Counted from the first letter of the stretch, positions 44,433 through 55,725 are shown. The stretch: DNA of 64,000 nucleotides from Sepiola atlantica (GCA_963556195.1 OY744533.1:51035808-51099807); one strand, 5' to 3'. Numbers and translations are program-made. Notes: generated by a model from the sequence alone, not told the origin.

Positions 44433-45722
44433 CGAGGCCTGTCTAAAAAGTATCCGACCTTAGACAAGAAAAAATATTTCAAACACCTTACGGGGTTGGG
44501 ACCCTAACCCCCTTTAAAGTAGGCTTCTTGTGCTTGCACACACTTAGCCCATCGATCGATCCACTGCCGGAAACACCTCTGAAAGTCTTCTTTTTGAAAT
44601 GGTTTTCATCTCCGCATTATCTCTTCTCTAGTCTCAAAACGGGAACCTTTCAGTGGCGTCTTCAATTTTCGAAACAATCAGAAGTCGCAAGAAGTCATGT
44701 CTGGAGAGCAGGGAGGTTGGCGAACGACTGGAATTCCATGTTTGGTCAAGAAATGTTGGATCAATTGGGATGAATGTGCGGGGGCGTTGTCGTGATGCAG
44801 TTGCCAGTTTTTCGCCGTCAACATGACTGGTCTTTTACGCCGAACTGCGTCACAGATACGCTGGAGAACATCTTGATAGCACTCCTTTGTCACAGTTTGT
44901 CCTCCCGGTGCGTATTCACGATGCACAATTTCACGGATATCAAAGAAGACAGGCAGCATCACCTTGATTTTGCTTCGCACTTGTCGCGCTTTTTGGGGCC
45001 TTGGAGACTCGGGATGCTTCTATTGCGACGACTGTCTTTTTGTTTCTTGGTCGTACCTGGACACCCATGACTCATCTCCAGTTATCACGGTGTTCAGAAA
45101 TCCAGGATCAGTGTTGGCGGTTTCCAGAAGGTCCTGTACAACTTGAAAACGGAGGTCCTTTTGTTCCTGCGACAGCAACTTGGGCACATATTTGCAGCCA
45201 CTCTGTGCATGTTCAAATCATCACGCAGAATTGCATGTGCGAAATCTTTACTCACTCCGACCTCTTGAGCGATCTCCCGCACGGTTGAACAACGATCTTC
45301 CATCATCAAATTTCGCACCATCTCAACAACAGCTGCACTACGAACAGTTTGAGGCTTGCCAGGACGCTGGTCACTCTCCGCTGATGTGTAGCCATTTTTG
45401 AATCGGTTGAACCACTCCTTAATTTGTGTTACACCGATCGCATCTTCTCCAAACACCTGCTGAATCTTACGAATTCTTTTACTTTGAGAATCACCAAGCT
45501 TTTGACAAAATTTAATGCTGTACCTTTGCTCAACACATTTAGTCATCTTGAGAGAATCGGTAATCCGACGAACACGTTGTGTAGCTCCTCACTCGGCGAC
45601 CGACAGGCAGGGACTAACGCGCAGGAAGGCGGTGATAAAATCCACACGTGCACATGAAGGTGTCTTCTGTCTTTATTTAGCACGGAAAAAATAAAGGTCG
45701 GGTACTTTTTAGACAGGCTTCG
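44433..45722 (-). mobile_element. Mariner (DD34D) transposon, decayed
   Basis: About 1290 bases with terminal inverted repeats CGAGGCCTGTCTAAAAAGTA and (reverse complement of the other end) CGAAGCCTGTCTAAAAAGTA, each continuing to CCGACCTT with a single difference, and flanked by TA. Inside, on the minus strand, is a broken mariner transposase. The terminal repeats are much better kept than the gene. Confidence 0.9.
44530..45546 (-). pseudogene. Mariner transposase pseudogene (DD34D)
   Basis: The minus-strand start is MTKCVEQRYSIKFCQKLGDS. A helix-turn-helix part follows (IKEWFNRFKNG, RPGKPQTV, then a second HTH STVREIAQEVGVSKDFAHAI). After frame changes at about 45090 the frame resumes with MLPVFFDIREIVHREYAPGG, QLHHDNAPAHSSQLIQHFL (second catalytic Asp) and PPCSPDMTSCDF (third Asp). 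There are 34 residues between these Asp residues, the mariner DD34D spacing. MTSCDF replaces the usual LAP-x-DF motif. Several frameshifts and stops show it is inactive. Confidence 0.85.
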
Positions 45723-45729
45723 TATATAT

Positions 45730-45776
45730 AGCCACACTGATAGGTTTTATGAAGACGAAAGATGCATGTCTGTGGA
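45730..45776 (+). ncRNA. Hammerhead ribozyme motif with one core deletion
   Basis: Stem I CCACA/TGTGG is perfect, stem II GTTTT-ATG-AAGAC is 5 bp with one G-U, GAAA is present, and GTC precedes TGTGG. The core reads CTGATAG instead of CTGATGA, equivalent to losing the G. Stem conservation with a damaged core suggests recent decay. Confidence 0.6.
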
Positions 45777-45924
45777 TATACTTATAGTGTAATTTCGTAT
45801 AATAGGAGAAAAACAGTGTGCTCAATTACTTGTGCAAGAAAGTATATATTTGTTTATTTCAAATGGCACTATACATTAATAAGATCTGCCATCGATACCT
45901 TTGGTTTCACAGAAAAACTGGAAA

Positions 45925-45927
<3 letters not shown>

Positions 45928-46009
<82 letters not shown>
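45928..46009. repeat. (TA)n microsatellite
   Basis: TA tract of about 80 bases. Confidence 0.95.
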
Positions 46010-46011
<2 letters not shown>

Positions 46012-46084
46012 CCCGGCAAGTTGAATACTGTGCGTCTTTGTTATGTGACATTTATAGACTTTAAATTCCCTTCTTTCAGTGTTG

Positions 46085-46247
46085 ATTGATAAGGGATAAG
46101 TGCTCAGACTGCGAAGTCGAAGGTGATTTTGTAACTGGGTTCGAATCCTTGGTCTAACAGTAATTAACATTTCTGCTATTTAATATTAAGTAATTAATAT
46201 TTCCTCTATGATTGCATAAAGCATGAAACACTAGTGTCTGCAGGTAA
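46085..46247 (+). mobile_element. tRNA-like/hammerhead element (decayed)
   Basis: AGGGATAAGTGCTCAGACTG (A-box region) and CTGGGTTCGAATCCTTGG (clean B box) are followed at 46200-46246 by a hammerhead-like motif: CTATGA (one base short), stem II TGC-ATAAA-GCA, GAAAC, a 2-bp stem III closing ACTAGT, and GTC. Stem I is poor. A (TA)n tract begins 11 bases later. Confidence 0.55.
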
Positions 46248-46257
46248 AACATAATTA

Positions 46258-46320
<63 letters not shown>
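46258..46320. repeat. (TA)n microsatellite
   Basis: TA tract of about 62 bases. Confidence 0.95.
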
Positions 46321-46322
<2 letters not shown>

Positions 46323-46552
46323 TTGGATAAAGTTTATAAAATGCAATGTTATAAAGTATATCGAATATCTTTGTGAACTGGTATTTAATCTGTATAACTT
46401 TCATTTAACCTCCATTTTAAATGATAACTTATTTAAAGAAATCGATTTAAACTAAATAGTAACAATTGGTCTTTTTATGTATTTAATCCTCTCTTGGATT
46501 GTGTTCAAATTTCATAATTGTTTCTGAATGACCTATCTATCGGTTTTTGTGC

Positions 46553-46961
46553 ATTAATTATTAAAACAGTCCAAACGGTTGGATCTTCTGATCGATTTAC
46601 GTGAGCTCCGTTCGAAGGCTGTTCGAATTCGCTCAACTGTATCATCTGTAGTTGACCACAAACACTGAACCTTCATGAATTTACCATGTCATCTGAATAT
46701 GGACTTCCTTTCTGGTGCATCTTTTCGAAATGTTATGCATAATGCACGTTGAACACATGTCCATGATTCAGTTTTGGCAAATTAAATGACGCAAAACATC
46801 TCTTCTGGTTGAGTGTTAGCCATTATTGGATTTTAATAATATTAATAAATCATTACAAATCCTTAATGAATTTAACTTTACAATTATACCAGTTTCATCT
46901 CACTACCATTCATAGTTCAGATTACATAAGGACTTGAAATGTTCCCACGACTTCTGGAACA

Positions 46962-46963
<2 letters not shown>
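46553..46963 (-). pseudogene. DD46D transposon relic: 5' end and N-terminal transposase
   Basis: Minus strand starts with a terminal repeat-like GGTGTTCCAGAAGTCGTGGG and matches the intact element at 60610-61875 base for base with gaps, through the leader and the start codon (ATGGCTAACACTCAACC) to the first helix-turn-helix. TTTGCCAAAACTGAATCATG and GACATGTGTTCAACGTGCAT align with coding positions for [13 protein letters not shown]. Stops and frameshifts are frequent and the copy ends within the HTH region. It shows that the family has been in this genome for a long time. Confidence 0.8.

Positions 46964-47031
<68 letters not shown>
46964..47031. repeat. (TA)n microsatellite
   Basis: TA tract at the 5' edge of the DD46D relic. 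Confidence 0.95.
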
Positions 47032-47032
<1 letters not shown>

Positions 47033-47108
47033 CATAATATGAAATGAAATAATAAAATAAGGTGCGAATCAAATTTTATTAGAATTCAAAGTTCAGGCAA
47101 AGTATCTT

Positions 47109-47153
47109 AAAGTCCTGAGTTTTCAAAGACAATTCTTCTCCTCAGAGGACCAC
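47109..47153 (-). ncRNA. Hammerhead-like motif at the Penelope-like element 3' end
   Basis: Minus strand: stem I GGTCCT pairs with AGGACT, the core is CTGAGGA (one change from CTGATGA), stem II is GAAGA-ATTG-TCTTT (5 bp), then GAAA, and CTC stands before AGGAC. Stem III would be a single pair. Strong stems with a mutated core fit a decayed Penelope hammerhead. Confidence 0.55.
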
Positions 47154-48394
47154 CATCGCAGCGACATCACTGCATGTGACAAATTACACTCCGAAAATAT
47201 ATAAAAAAATATATGCAAAAAGGCATAAAAGTACATAACACATCAAATATATCAGCCCAAAACATACTTTTGTTAAAGCTATACAATCCAAGTCATACAA
47301 TCTAAAACAAATTCAGGAAAGATATCCAAGAAGTTGATTGAAGATTGATCCAGTTAGTGAGTGACAGTCCAAAAATGAAAAAATTGATTAAATTGAAAAG
47401 GTTTATCCAGTCGGGAAATGCGTCCGCAATCGATGCAATAAATGACAGGTAAAAATGCATCCAATGTTTATGTCAAATTAATAAAACGACAAAGGAACCA
47501 AATCAAACAAAAAGTTCATCAAACTCACCCAGCGTTGAAATCACAATGTCCAAAACTCAGGGCTCCAATGATCCGACCGGATTAGTGCAAACCACAATTC
47601 GCTGGTCAAATGGAAAATCCGCTAAATCCGATTCGAATAAAATTAAATTTAATTGAACTGACATATTCGGCCATTTCTTCTTCCGGGTTCGACAAAAATT
47701 ATTCCAATGAAAAAAGTCAAAATTTAAAGGTAATCGCTCTCCCGCAAGCCAAACAAACAGACCCTCTTCTCGCCGATCAGAAGGCAATACTAAAGTCGCT
47801 GAATGGCCAATTAATCAAACGACGTTATCATGACGGATGTTATATGTCTAAGTTAACAAAGAAATAGCGTCAAATGTCAAATCAATTCAACCTATACCGG
47901 ATGTTACTTGTCTGGGTCAAATCATAAGTCTAGGTCAACGGGAGAAGGGTGTGTAAACCTAGGTCAAAGCCTCTAATCGCCCTCCCATCCCAAACAGCTA
48001 TTTAATTATCCGCCCTAAGCATAAAAACAAATTTCACAGACCCAGCCCCATCAAACAACCCAGAAAATCTATGAAACTGACAACTACGAAGCTATTGAAG
48101 TAATTAGAATTTAATAACCCAATAGTTTAATTTAAGATTTAATTTTATCAAATCAAGAAGTTTAATTTAAGATTTGATTTTTCCTAATTATGAAGTTGTA
48201 AAAATATTTAGAGTTTAAAAATTTTAATATTTAGATTTTTACAACTTAAAAAATTTAAAGAGATATTTAGGCATTTTCAGAGTCTAAACCTTATAGACAG
48301 GGAGGATTTAACGAACACATCTCCTAAACTTATCACCCCCGTTCCCGACACTCCCGGCCCCGACACTCTCTCAATTAGCTACGGTGGGATTGGT

Positions 48395-49965
48395 GGTAGT
48401 CTCCACTGTGCATACTTGAATTTCCCTCCATGCCGACATTTGGAAACTAATTCATTTCTAGAATTGATCAGATTTAAACGTTTAGGTGCAGTCGCGATCA
48501 TTACGGCCTCTGAGTTGCATAGACCGCAAGATCTAGATCCTGGCTATAAGAGTTTGATTTTTTTAGGATGGACCATTTTATATTGTGTGGAATATTATTG
48601 GATCTTAAATTTTTAACTAAAGTGATGTTTTGTTGTTGCCGCCATCGTTATTGAAGGAGTAATTATGCATAGATATGCGGGTTTTAACTAAATTCGCTGT
48701 GGCCCCGATATAAGTGTGTATCTTAGGATTTACTATTGTTCCTGAGTCATTTATATTCCTATTCACGGGTCTACTTCTATTTACTGTATTTTCATGATGT
48801 GGATTAGGTTGGTTAATTGATTGTATATTATTGTTAGCGTTATCGTTAACTACCATTGGAAATTCATTATCGGCTTGCAGAGGTGAAAGATGGACAGTAG
48901 AATTATTAGCTATAGAATTGTGGTGCAAATTAGTCATACTGCTCAGTTGTGGAGTTTGATTAGGGGCTGCATTTATGTGATCTCTAGGGTTCATTGTAGA
49001 ATTATTTTGTTCAGTTACGGTACAAGCATACACAATGTCCGAATATGCGCATCTATTATCCAATGGGCAATTACTGGTACACCTGCAGTTGCATGTATTT
49101 ATGGGATTGGAACAACTAACATTAGATTAGATAGATTTTATTTTTTTGCTATTTGCTGAGATTATTGTTTGGGCTATGTTAGGCATAGTAGAGTAGGAAA
49201 TTTTGATTGAGTTTTTATTAAGTATGGATCTATATTTATGTGGGTATTTAAAGGAGTGTTCTAATATTTTAAAGAATTCCTTAGGAATATTGGTTTTAAC
49301 GTTGTTATTAAAAGGTGGGTTAAACCAAATGTTGTTTTTCCTTCTAAGGCGTGTACGTGCAGTCAGTGTAGGCCTATCTATATGTTGCTCATTCTCATCA
49401 GGTATGATAGAATGCCTCTGGGGTCTATGGTTATTTACATTTCTTTTGGTCCGGCTCCTATTGCTAGTAGTCATATTGTGTGTAATAATATTTATAGTTG
49501 TATCATACTGTTTGTTCTGGTTATAAGTTATTTTTTTAGAATATCCTGAGTTAAGTATGGTATTGTTATAAAATTGTGCGTTTTGGTTTAAAATGTTTTT
49601 ATTAGCGGAAAGCCTAGATATTCTATTGGAAACCGACGGGACTATTGAATTGATTATAGCTTTCGAGTGGTTAGATTGTTTGTGTACATTAAAAAGAGTT
49701 AGATTAGGTTTATGGAAATGGCTATTTAATCTGTCATTGAGGTTAAGAGTGATATCTAGGAAGTTAGAAGTTTTCCTCTCAGGATCAACAGTTATGGATA
49801 GGCCGAAATTTCGGAAAAAGTCATGCAAGGCTTCAATTGTTTTGCTATACCTTCTGGCCTCTCATCAGAGACAAATAGGGCATCGTCTCTGTATAAGCCG
49901 CCTTTTATATTTTTAAACTTATGTTTCATTTGATTTAAGAGGAAAATGCCCACTATCCAGTATAC
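48395..49965 (-). pseudogene. Penelope-like reverse transcriptase / GIY-YIG endonuclease pseudogene
   Basis: Minus strand begins inside the RT palm: VGIFLLNQMKHKFKN, IKGGLYRDDALFVSDERPEG with the YxDD catalytic box (YRDD). A one-base shift follows, then LHDFFRNFGLSITVDPERKT and SNFLDITLNLN. Further on come RKNNIWFNPPFNNNVKTNIP and SYSTMPNIAQTI, a single in-frame TAA, then CNCRCTSNCPLDNRCAYSDI and VYACTV. The GIY-YIG strand HTYIGATANL is separated from VYACTV by about 90 Asn-rich residues. After shifts, GSRSCGLCNSE and LINSRNEFVSKCRHGGKF close the domain. The domain order is that of canonical (non-Naiad) Penelope-like elements. Confidence 0.75.
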
Positions 49966-50420
49966 TGAGCTTCAGTGTTTATCCGGATGTTTCACTAATT
50001 AAAAGATATTAGTTGCCTCTTATATCTTTTGTTGCATTAATATATATACCTTCGTGCTTCAAATTTTTTTAGATGAAAATATCTCAGATGTGAACAGTAG
50101 TCTGAATGTACCAAATACTACGATATATACCTTCATTGTGCCTTCCACTGAACATGGAGAATCAATCCAAAACCATAATTTTCATTAGTTCTTACAATCT
50201 ATTTGCGTCCGTATTCCGATAAGGATTTACTCTTCTTCTCTCATCTTAAACTCAAAGGTAATTTTTCTCAAAAATTACTTTTGTCAATGGAATGCAAAAT
50301 TAAGATATATGCTCTGAATCTTGTAATACAACTTCATTGAGCTTAAAATTGGAAACATTTCAGAAAACATTATAAGAACTATATGTTTAAGAAAAATATT
50401 TTTTTTGTAAAATCACATAA

Positions 50421-50423
<3 letters not shown>

Positions 50424-50503
<80 letters not shown>

Positions 50504-50504
50504 T
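50424..50504. repeat. (TA)n(GA)n compound microsatellite
   Basis: TA tract followed directly by a GA tract. Confidence 0.95.
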
Positions 50505-50524
50505 TACGATAAATATTATTCAAT

Positions 50525-50715
50525 TTTTCTCCACATACACATGAGTTTCATCCTTTTCCAGAATCATCAGTGTGGAGGATGATTGGTCTACGGGTCACAC
50601 AATTCAAAACCCTCAGACCAAAGTTATCATTTTAACTTTTGTCTGAACGCCTAGGAACTGGCGGCCAAATAAACCAACCATGTTGGGGGAAGAGAATTAA
50701 GATCTGTTTATGTTT
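50525..50715 (-). mobile_element. tRNA-like/hammerhead element, minus strand
   Basis: Minus strand: GGCCGCCAGTTCCTAGGCG (decayed A-box region), GAGGGTTTTGAATTGTGTGA (B-box region), GTAGACC, then the hammerhead at 50529-50577. A (TA)n(GA)n tract lies about 20 bases past the ribozyme, and another (TA)n tract lies on the other side. Confidence 0.6.
50529..50577 (-). ncRNA. Hammerhead ribozyme motif with a perfect 7-bp stem I
   Basis: Minus strand: CTCCACA pairs with TGTGGAG, the core CTGATGA is intact, stem II is TCT...GGA (about 3 bp, the outer U-U pair is poor), GAAAC is intact, stem III is 2 bp closing TCATGT, and GTA precedes TGTGGAG. Confidence 0.7.
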
Positions 50716-50782
50716 AAATAAGCGGGCACATCACGAAAGTTGTCAGCAACATTGTTCAACGACTGTTAGGCCAGAACTTAGC

Positions 50783-50848
<66 letters not shown>
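50783..50848. repeat. (TA)n microsatellite
   Basis: TA tract of about 65 bases with a short GA tail. Confidence 0.95.
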
Positions 50849-50854
<6 letters not shown>

Positions 50855-51126
50855 GGGGTAGAGAGATTATATAAATGTCTTAATGTTCGCACAAACGTTT
50901 ATATAGTAGCTCAATAGTGTATAATACGACTGCTCATGTTTGTAAAAATACACAATTATGTATACAAAATTGACCAAACATTCACAAAAAGACCTCATCA
51001 GTGCATAACACACCACAGTCCGGCTTAAAACGTAAGATGCGTCCAATATACATTTAATTAATAAAAACATATTTAATTTCATATTCATTTTTCTTCTTTT
51101 TTTATCACTCTAATCAAAAGGGAAAC

Positions 51127-51129
<3 letters not shown>

Positions 51130-51219
<90 letters not shown>

Positions 51220-51226
51220 TGTGTTT
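51130..51226. repeat. (TA)n(TG)n microsatellite
   Basis: TA tract of about 50 bases followed by TG. Confidence 0.95.
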
Positions 51227-51715
51227 TAGGAGATCAAGCGAATCGAAGGACAGTCGTTAGATATAAAGGCAAAACACACCACTTGAGATATAACTTAGAA
51301 GATTCTTTTTTGCACGGCATTAAATGCAGAACTTCTTTCGGCCAGCAGAAATGTAAATGGTGACATTAAAAGGTTATAAACTGCCAGAATCTTGTCACCT
51401 TCTTTTCAGCCTTCCATCCTTTCCAAACACCAGCGATCTTGGCCAGTTTCGTGTACATCAACCATGTACAATTTCCCAAGGGTTGTGCACAGTGATATAC
51501 AGGAAGGATTAAATGTTGATCCCCTTTGGAATTTGTAAACAAAGAAAGAATGACAAAAGGCTTCAATCTCCTTGAAATCAACATAAAACTACAGAAAATC
51601 TCGGTCAAGACGGTCTTTAAATGTCAGTGACAACGTTTTAGAACAGTTATGAACGTATTCTCTGTCTTAGGCCAGCGTTGAGGGTGCTTGTTTATAGTCA
51701 AGATGAATCCTTTAT
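51227..51715. other. Unassigned stretch
   Basis: No supported gene or repeat family. Confidence 0.45.
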
Positions 51716-51927
<212 letters not shown>

Positions 51928-53780
51928 TGGAAAATGATTGGCGGTGTTTGAAGCATAAAACGATGTTATTGTTTTAAAAATGTTCTAATATTTAATATTT
52001 CAAAAGCCCTGCGTTTTTCATCAGGAATAATCAAAGAAAAAAGAAAAAGCGAAACTGAGATCACCCCTGTGTGGAGTACGTGTTCTAGAAATTGGACGGT
52101 TAAATGTTTATTGGGGGGGGGATAAATATGTGGGAGGGGATAAGGTTTTTGAAGTCATTATATTTGTTTTAAATTAAAAAATGATTTATTGAATTATTAA
52201 AGTATAATTATCGTGTGAGGGTCTTCTGCGGGATTATAACCTTAATTCTCTACTTCGGAAGTAGAATGGCGCGGGGGGGGGATTTGCATATGAAAAGAAC
52301 AGTTCTGAGGTTGATGGTTTTGATTTTTGATTTTTTCCTTGGTCACAAAGAGGTCAAGAGACTGACCCTGCTGAATCTGGAGAAAAAGGAAGTCGTTGAT
52401 ATTTAGTCGGATATGATGCTAGACATGACGCCAAGCAGAGTAAGTTGATTAAAATATTAATGATTAAATGACGTTTTGGACCCGAATGGTTTCTTAGGAT
52501 CATTTTAATGGCATCCTTACACCCTTGTAACATTAAAACTCCGGGTCAGAAACTTCACATTCATAAAAGCTCACAAATTAGGGGCCATTGTATGCAATTA
52601 ATCGTTTGCAATATGCTGTGTTTCATAATTAAATAATTTAAATAAAAGGTTGATATTTAGCACTATCGTGGTTCAGAAGAGCTATCGTACGTGATCTTCA
52701 TTTAAGGCACCGTCGTGACACTATCCACACGGTATTGGTGCTATTGTAGGACCACAAAAGCGTTTGTTTTGGATCAGTTTCTCGTTCATAGTCCTGGTCC
52801 CACGTTGTGATTAAATCCCTCCACTTTCTTAGATTGGAATCGGTTAGTCCGAATGAGGTGGGGGACAAGCATCTGCTATCATATGTTAGCATTGAACATT
52901 TGTGCTGTTTACAGCTTAAAATGGAATGCTGAATAAAAATAAAGACGTTTGTCTTTTTTATAAATATTTTTTCCTAATAGTTCATTATTCTTCTTCGCGA
53001 AGACTGACGCACGCTGTGGGAAGATCATCAGTAGTTGCGTGCCTTGAAAGCGAAGTTAAACTGAAAACTCAATCTATAAACAGAAACACCAACCCAAATA
53101 CTAAAATAAGATCAAACTACAAATCTTTTAGTCTTCCTTCCCAATGTCAACTCGAAGACTATCGCAACCTCGAACATATCTACCTGTCGAGCTATGCCAG
53201 CGCCTCTGCGCCGACGCTCCACCCATGATCCTTCTTTTTCTGCTTCATCTTATTGGCTGTGTCGGGATTTTAGTGTAGACGGCGGCGAAGCGCAAAGCTA
53301 TAGTTCACAATTTACATACTTAATAAAAACAACACAGGTACAAGCGACTGTTGGAAACGTGTGCGGGGGGTAGGGTATTGTAGTTTGTAAGTACAAGCCA
53401 ACTCTCCATCTCTCGCCTTCTAAATCTAAGCTAAGTCTAACTCCGTCATTTGCGACCCTCCTTGTCTATCACTATTATCATTCTCCCCGTCGTGAACGGT
53501 CACTGTCGAGCTCTATCGCCGATCTCCTTCTCAACTCAGTGTTTCCCAAGTTTATTTTCATCTGGAAATCCGATACATCCGTTTTTACCCTCAGCCTACC
53601 GACGGAAACTGGTGACATCCTTTTTTTCCTCGGCTTACTTTCGCCATTGTTATCTGGTCACCTAGAAAGTTAACAAATAATTGCCATGGTGTCACTGGTC
53701 TGTGGAATTCAATAGATCAGAATATAGTATCACGCGAAACAATACCTTTTATATATTTTTTTCTTTTCTATACATGTACG
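51928..53780. other. Unassigned stretch
   Basis: About 1.85 kb with two G runs (52110 and 52272). Short frames carry no motif. Nothing can be supported. Confidence 0.4.
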
Positions 53781-53784
53781 TTGT

Positions 53785-54335
53785 GCACTACAACCTCATG
53801 TTTCCTACATTGCGCCTTCACAGAATACAAAATCAACTTTGCAATATAGTGGGGATGATCACTCCTGTTCACTACAGCAATTCTCTCACTGAAGAGACGT
53901 TTCTAGTCTTTTTCTAATCTATCGTTATTTTCATGGAAGGTGCTCGACTGAGCTCCAATATCTGGTTCCTCCTTGTAAGAGATTCAAAGTCAGAACTCGT
54001 CTCGAAACAACAACTGCAAAGTAACTTTCCTTTCTTCCTTCGTGTGTCTAGCATCAAACGAACCTTCCTTGAACAGTTTTTCTTTCCAAGAACTTTCCAT
54101 CTGTGGAACACATTACCATGAGACCCCTGCACTGCAGACTACAACTCGGTTGTCTTTAAATCTGATAATCAATAACTAAACCGCCCTCATAATAATTAAA
54201 ATTGTATCCATTGCATTCATTATTTTCAGTCCTTCATAATAGTGTTCATCATCTAACTAAAAATCCATCCATACTACTAACTCTTATCCTCGAGTGGCTT
54301 TTGACATTGATAAGTGATGACTCTATAGTAAGAAA
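53785..54335 (+). pseudogene. LINE C-terminus relic
   Basis: Frames read RLHRIQNQLCNIVG, then SNSLTEETFLVFF, EGARLSSNIWFLL, QFFFPRTFHLWNTLP and ADYNSVVFKS. 'FFPRTFHLWNxLP' followed by 'DYNxxxFKS' is the end of jockey/CR1-like LINE ORFs. The tail CGAGTGGCTTTTGACATTGA (54292) matches those at 34786 and 39640. It is the same family as 12535-13285 and 33640-34800. Confidence 0.75.
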
Positions 54336-54404
54336 AAAGAGAAAGGCGCTCAATAGAGGATTACTTCTATTTTGCGGTTGTCAGACCTGCAGTCCTATTT
54401 TAAC

Positions 54405-54529
54405 AACGTAAGTTTTTGCAGGGAAGTGTCGACGTTCTACCACATAAAGTGACTGGTATTCTCAAATGGTCACCCGTCTGGTACTGACCAGGCTCAAACG
54501 TCGCCTAACTTCGGTAATCTAACAAGACC

Positions 54530-54530
<1 letters not shown>
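54405..54530 (-). mobile_element. 5S-rRNA-derived repeat, minus strand
   Basis: Minus strand: TTAGATTACCGAAGTTAGGC, GACGTTTGAGCCTGGTCAGT and ACCAGACGGGTGACCATTTG follow 5S rRNA. AACGTCGACACTTCCCTGCA then matches the post-5S body of the plus-strand copy at 23763-23910. The shared non-5S part shows a real repeat family rather than two independent pseudogenes. Confidence 0.7.

Positions 54531-54531
<1 letters not shown>

Positions 54532-54581
<50 letters not shown>
54532..54581. repeat. (TA)n microsatellite
   Basis: TA tract of about 50 bases ending just before a hammerhead-like repeat. Confidence 0.95.
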
Positions 54582-54584
<3 letters not shown>

Positions 54585-54587
54585 TAC

Positions 54588-55030
54588 GAGGATTGTCTCC
54601 TCTTATACTGACGATTTCAGGTTTGGCATGAAACACATGTGTATATGGGTTTATTTAAAAAAATGATATTTATTTATTAATAATTATTCAAAGCTCTCGC
54701 AAGATAGATCACTTTGAGTTTAGTTGACAACAAACCGTCATTCTGCGTAATGCATAACTCTAGGCCTCTATTATTGAGTTCTCTCTCGACTGCTTGCTGG
54801 ATAACCGCCGTGTTTGCTATTTAGTTAATAAATTAATTAACTTCCAATTTCTGGATAAGGCGCATTGGCGCATTGGTACGCGCCTCGGCTACTGAGTCAA
54901 TTTTGATTTAAGTGTCAGGGTTCGAGCCGTGTGACCGGCGGGGATTGTCTTCTTCCATTTGCAGGTTTGACATGAAACAAATTTGTATATAGGTTTATTT
55001 TGAAAATAATATTTATTTAAAACTATAACT
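54588..55030 (+). mobile_element. Retrozyme-like direct repeat of about 350 bp with hammerhead and tRNA-like head
   Basis: Unit end 1 (54590-54700) and unit end 2 (54942-55025) are direct repeats: GGATTGTCT..., CAGGTTTGRCATGAAACA, GTATATRGGTTTATTT and the AT-rich text after it. Between them, at 54860-54940, is a tRNA-like head with GGCGCATTGGTACGCG and CAGGGTTCGAGCC. End 1 carries a hammerhead-like motif at 54598-54650: stem I CTTATA/TATGGG, core CTGACGA (one change), GAAAC, and GTA before stem I. End 2 has lost CTGAYGA. Two ribozyme-bearing ends around a promoter is the retrozyme layout. Confidence 0.6.
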
Positions 55031-55044
55031 ATATATAAATAACA

Positions 55045-55660
55045 AGCCGCGCGTGCGTGGTCCCCCTCTGTATGTGACTCGATGTGGCGAGTGTAAAATG
55101 CAATAAATTTGGGCAATTTGGAGCATTTTTGACCCCCTTTTGACAACCTGGGGGCGCGAACCAGAATTTTTCTGTGGTCAATGATGCTCATTTTATATCC
55201 AGAACAATTGCCTCTACATTTTGGCCAAGTTTCAGAAAAATTGAATGGATGGATCAAACGTTATGGGAGAAAATAATTTTTTGCCATTTTTTTTTTGGGG
55301 GGGTGACCCCCTGGAGGCGCGAACCAGATTTTTTCCAAGGTCAGCGATACTTATTTTCTATTAGGAACAATTGCCTTAACATTTTGGCTAAGTTTTAGAG
55401 AAAATGAATCGATGGATGAAAAGTTATGGGGCAAAACATGTCATTTTTTGCCATTTCGGGGCCTTTTGACCCCCTGGGGGGGGGGGGGGGTAACCAGATT
55501 TTTTTTCAAAAATCGGAGAATGTCACTTTCTAACGTGACTAAAGTAACAACTTCATGCAAAATTTCAGAGAAATTCAATGGATGATTGCGGAGAAAAATC
55601 CGGACGGACGGACATACCTCAAAACATAAGTCCCCCGATTTTATAAATCGGGGGACCAAA
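55045..55660. repeat. Triplicated internal repeat ending in a perfect 12-bp hairpin
   Basis: Three diverged units of about 150 bases share 'gaccccctgg.ggcgcgaaccaga', 'aacaattgcct..acattttgg', 'tgaat.gatggat' and 'ttatggg'. They begin near 55130, 55300 and 55465. The block closes with GTCCCCCGATTT-TAT-AAATCGGGGGAC at 55630-55656, a perfect 12-bp stem. Near the left edge GGTCCCCCTC (55059) may be the partner end. It resembles a non-autonomous DNA element, but I cannot name the superfamily. Confidence 0.6.
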
Positions 55661-55721
55661 TATATATATATTATACGTACATAAAAACACATAAAAGTAA
55701 CATTATAGGACGTATTTTTCG

Positions 55722-55725
<4 letters not shown>

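Larger units (their letters stand above)
44360..45778 (+). mobile_element. tRNA-like/hammerhead element interrupted by a mariner
   Basis: The left half (44360-44432) holds the tRNA-like head: TTCGGTAGCGCATTAATGG as the A-box region and GTGTTCGAGTCACGCG as the B box, then GATCAGCTA. The right half resumes at TATATATAGCCACA (45723) with the hammerhead. The mariner sits at a TA inside the element, between head and ribozyme. This dates the hammerhead element as older than that mariner. Confidence 0.7.
47033..50040 (-). mobile_element. Penelope-like element (minus strand), decayed
   Basis: I place the ends by shared sequence. GCATAATATGAAATGAAATA at 47032 and TTTATCCGGATGTTTCACTA at 49978 both recur, joined in one small structure, at 63010-63240. 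The coding relic runs 49965 to about 48395 on the minus strand. The remaining 47160-48390 has no frame and would be the 3' non-coding part. A hammerhead-like motif lies near the 3' end. The boundaries are inferred. Confidence 0.55.

Noticed and set aside
48395..49965. Naiad-type Penelope element with permuted nuclease
   Set aside because: Here the cysteine-bearing GIY-YIG region follows the reverse transcriptase, which is the canonical order.
50985..51030. Another hammerhead on the minus strand (GCACTGATGAGGTC)
   Set aside because: CTGATGAG is present but no GAAA follows a stem II at the right distance.
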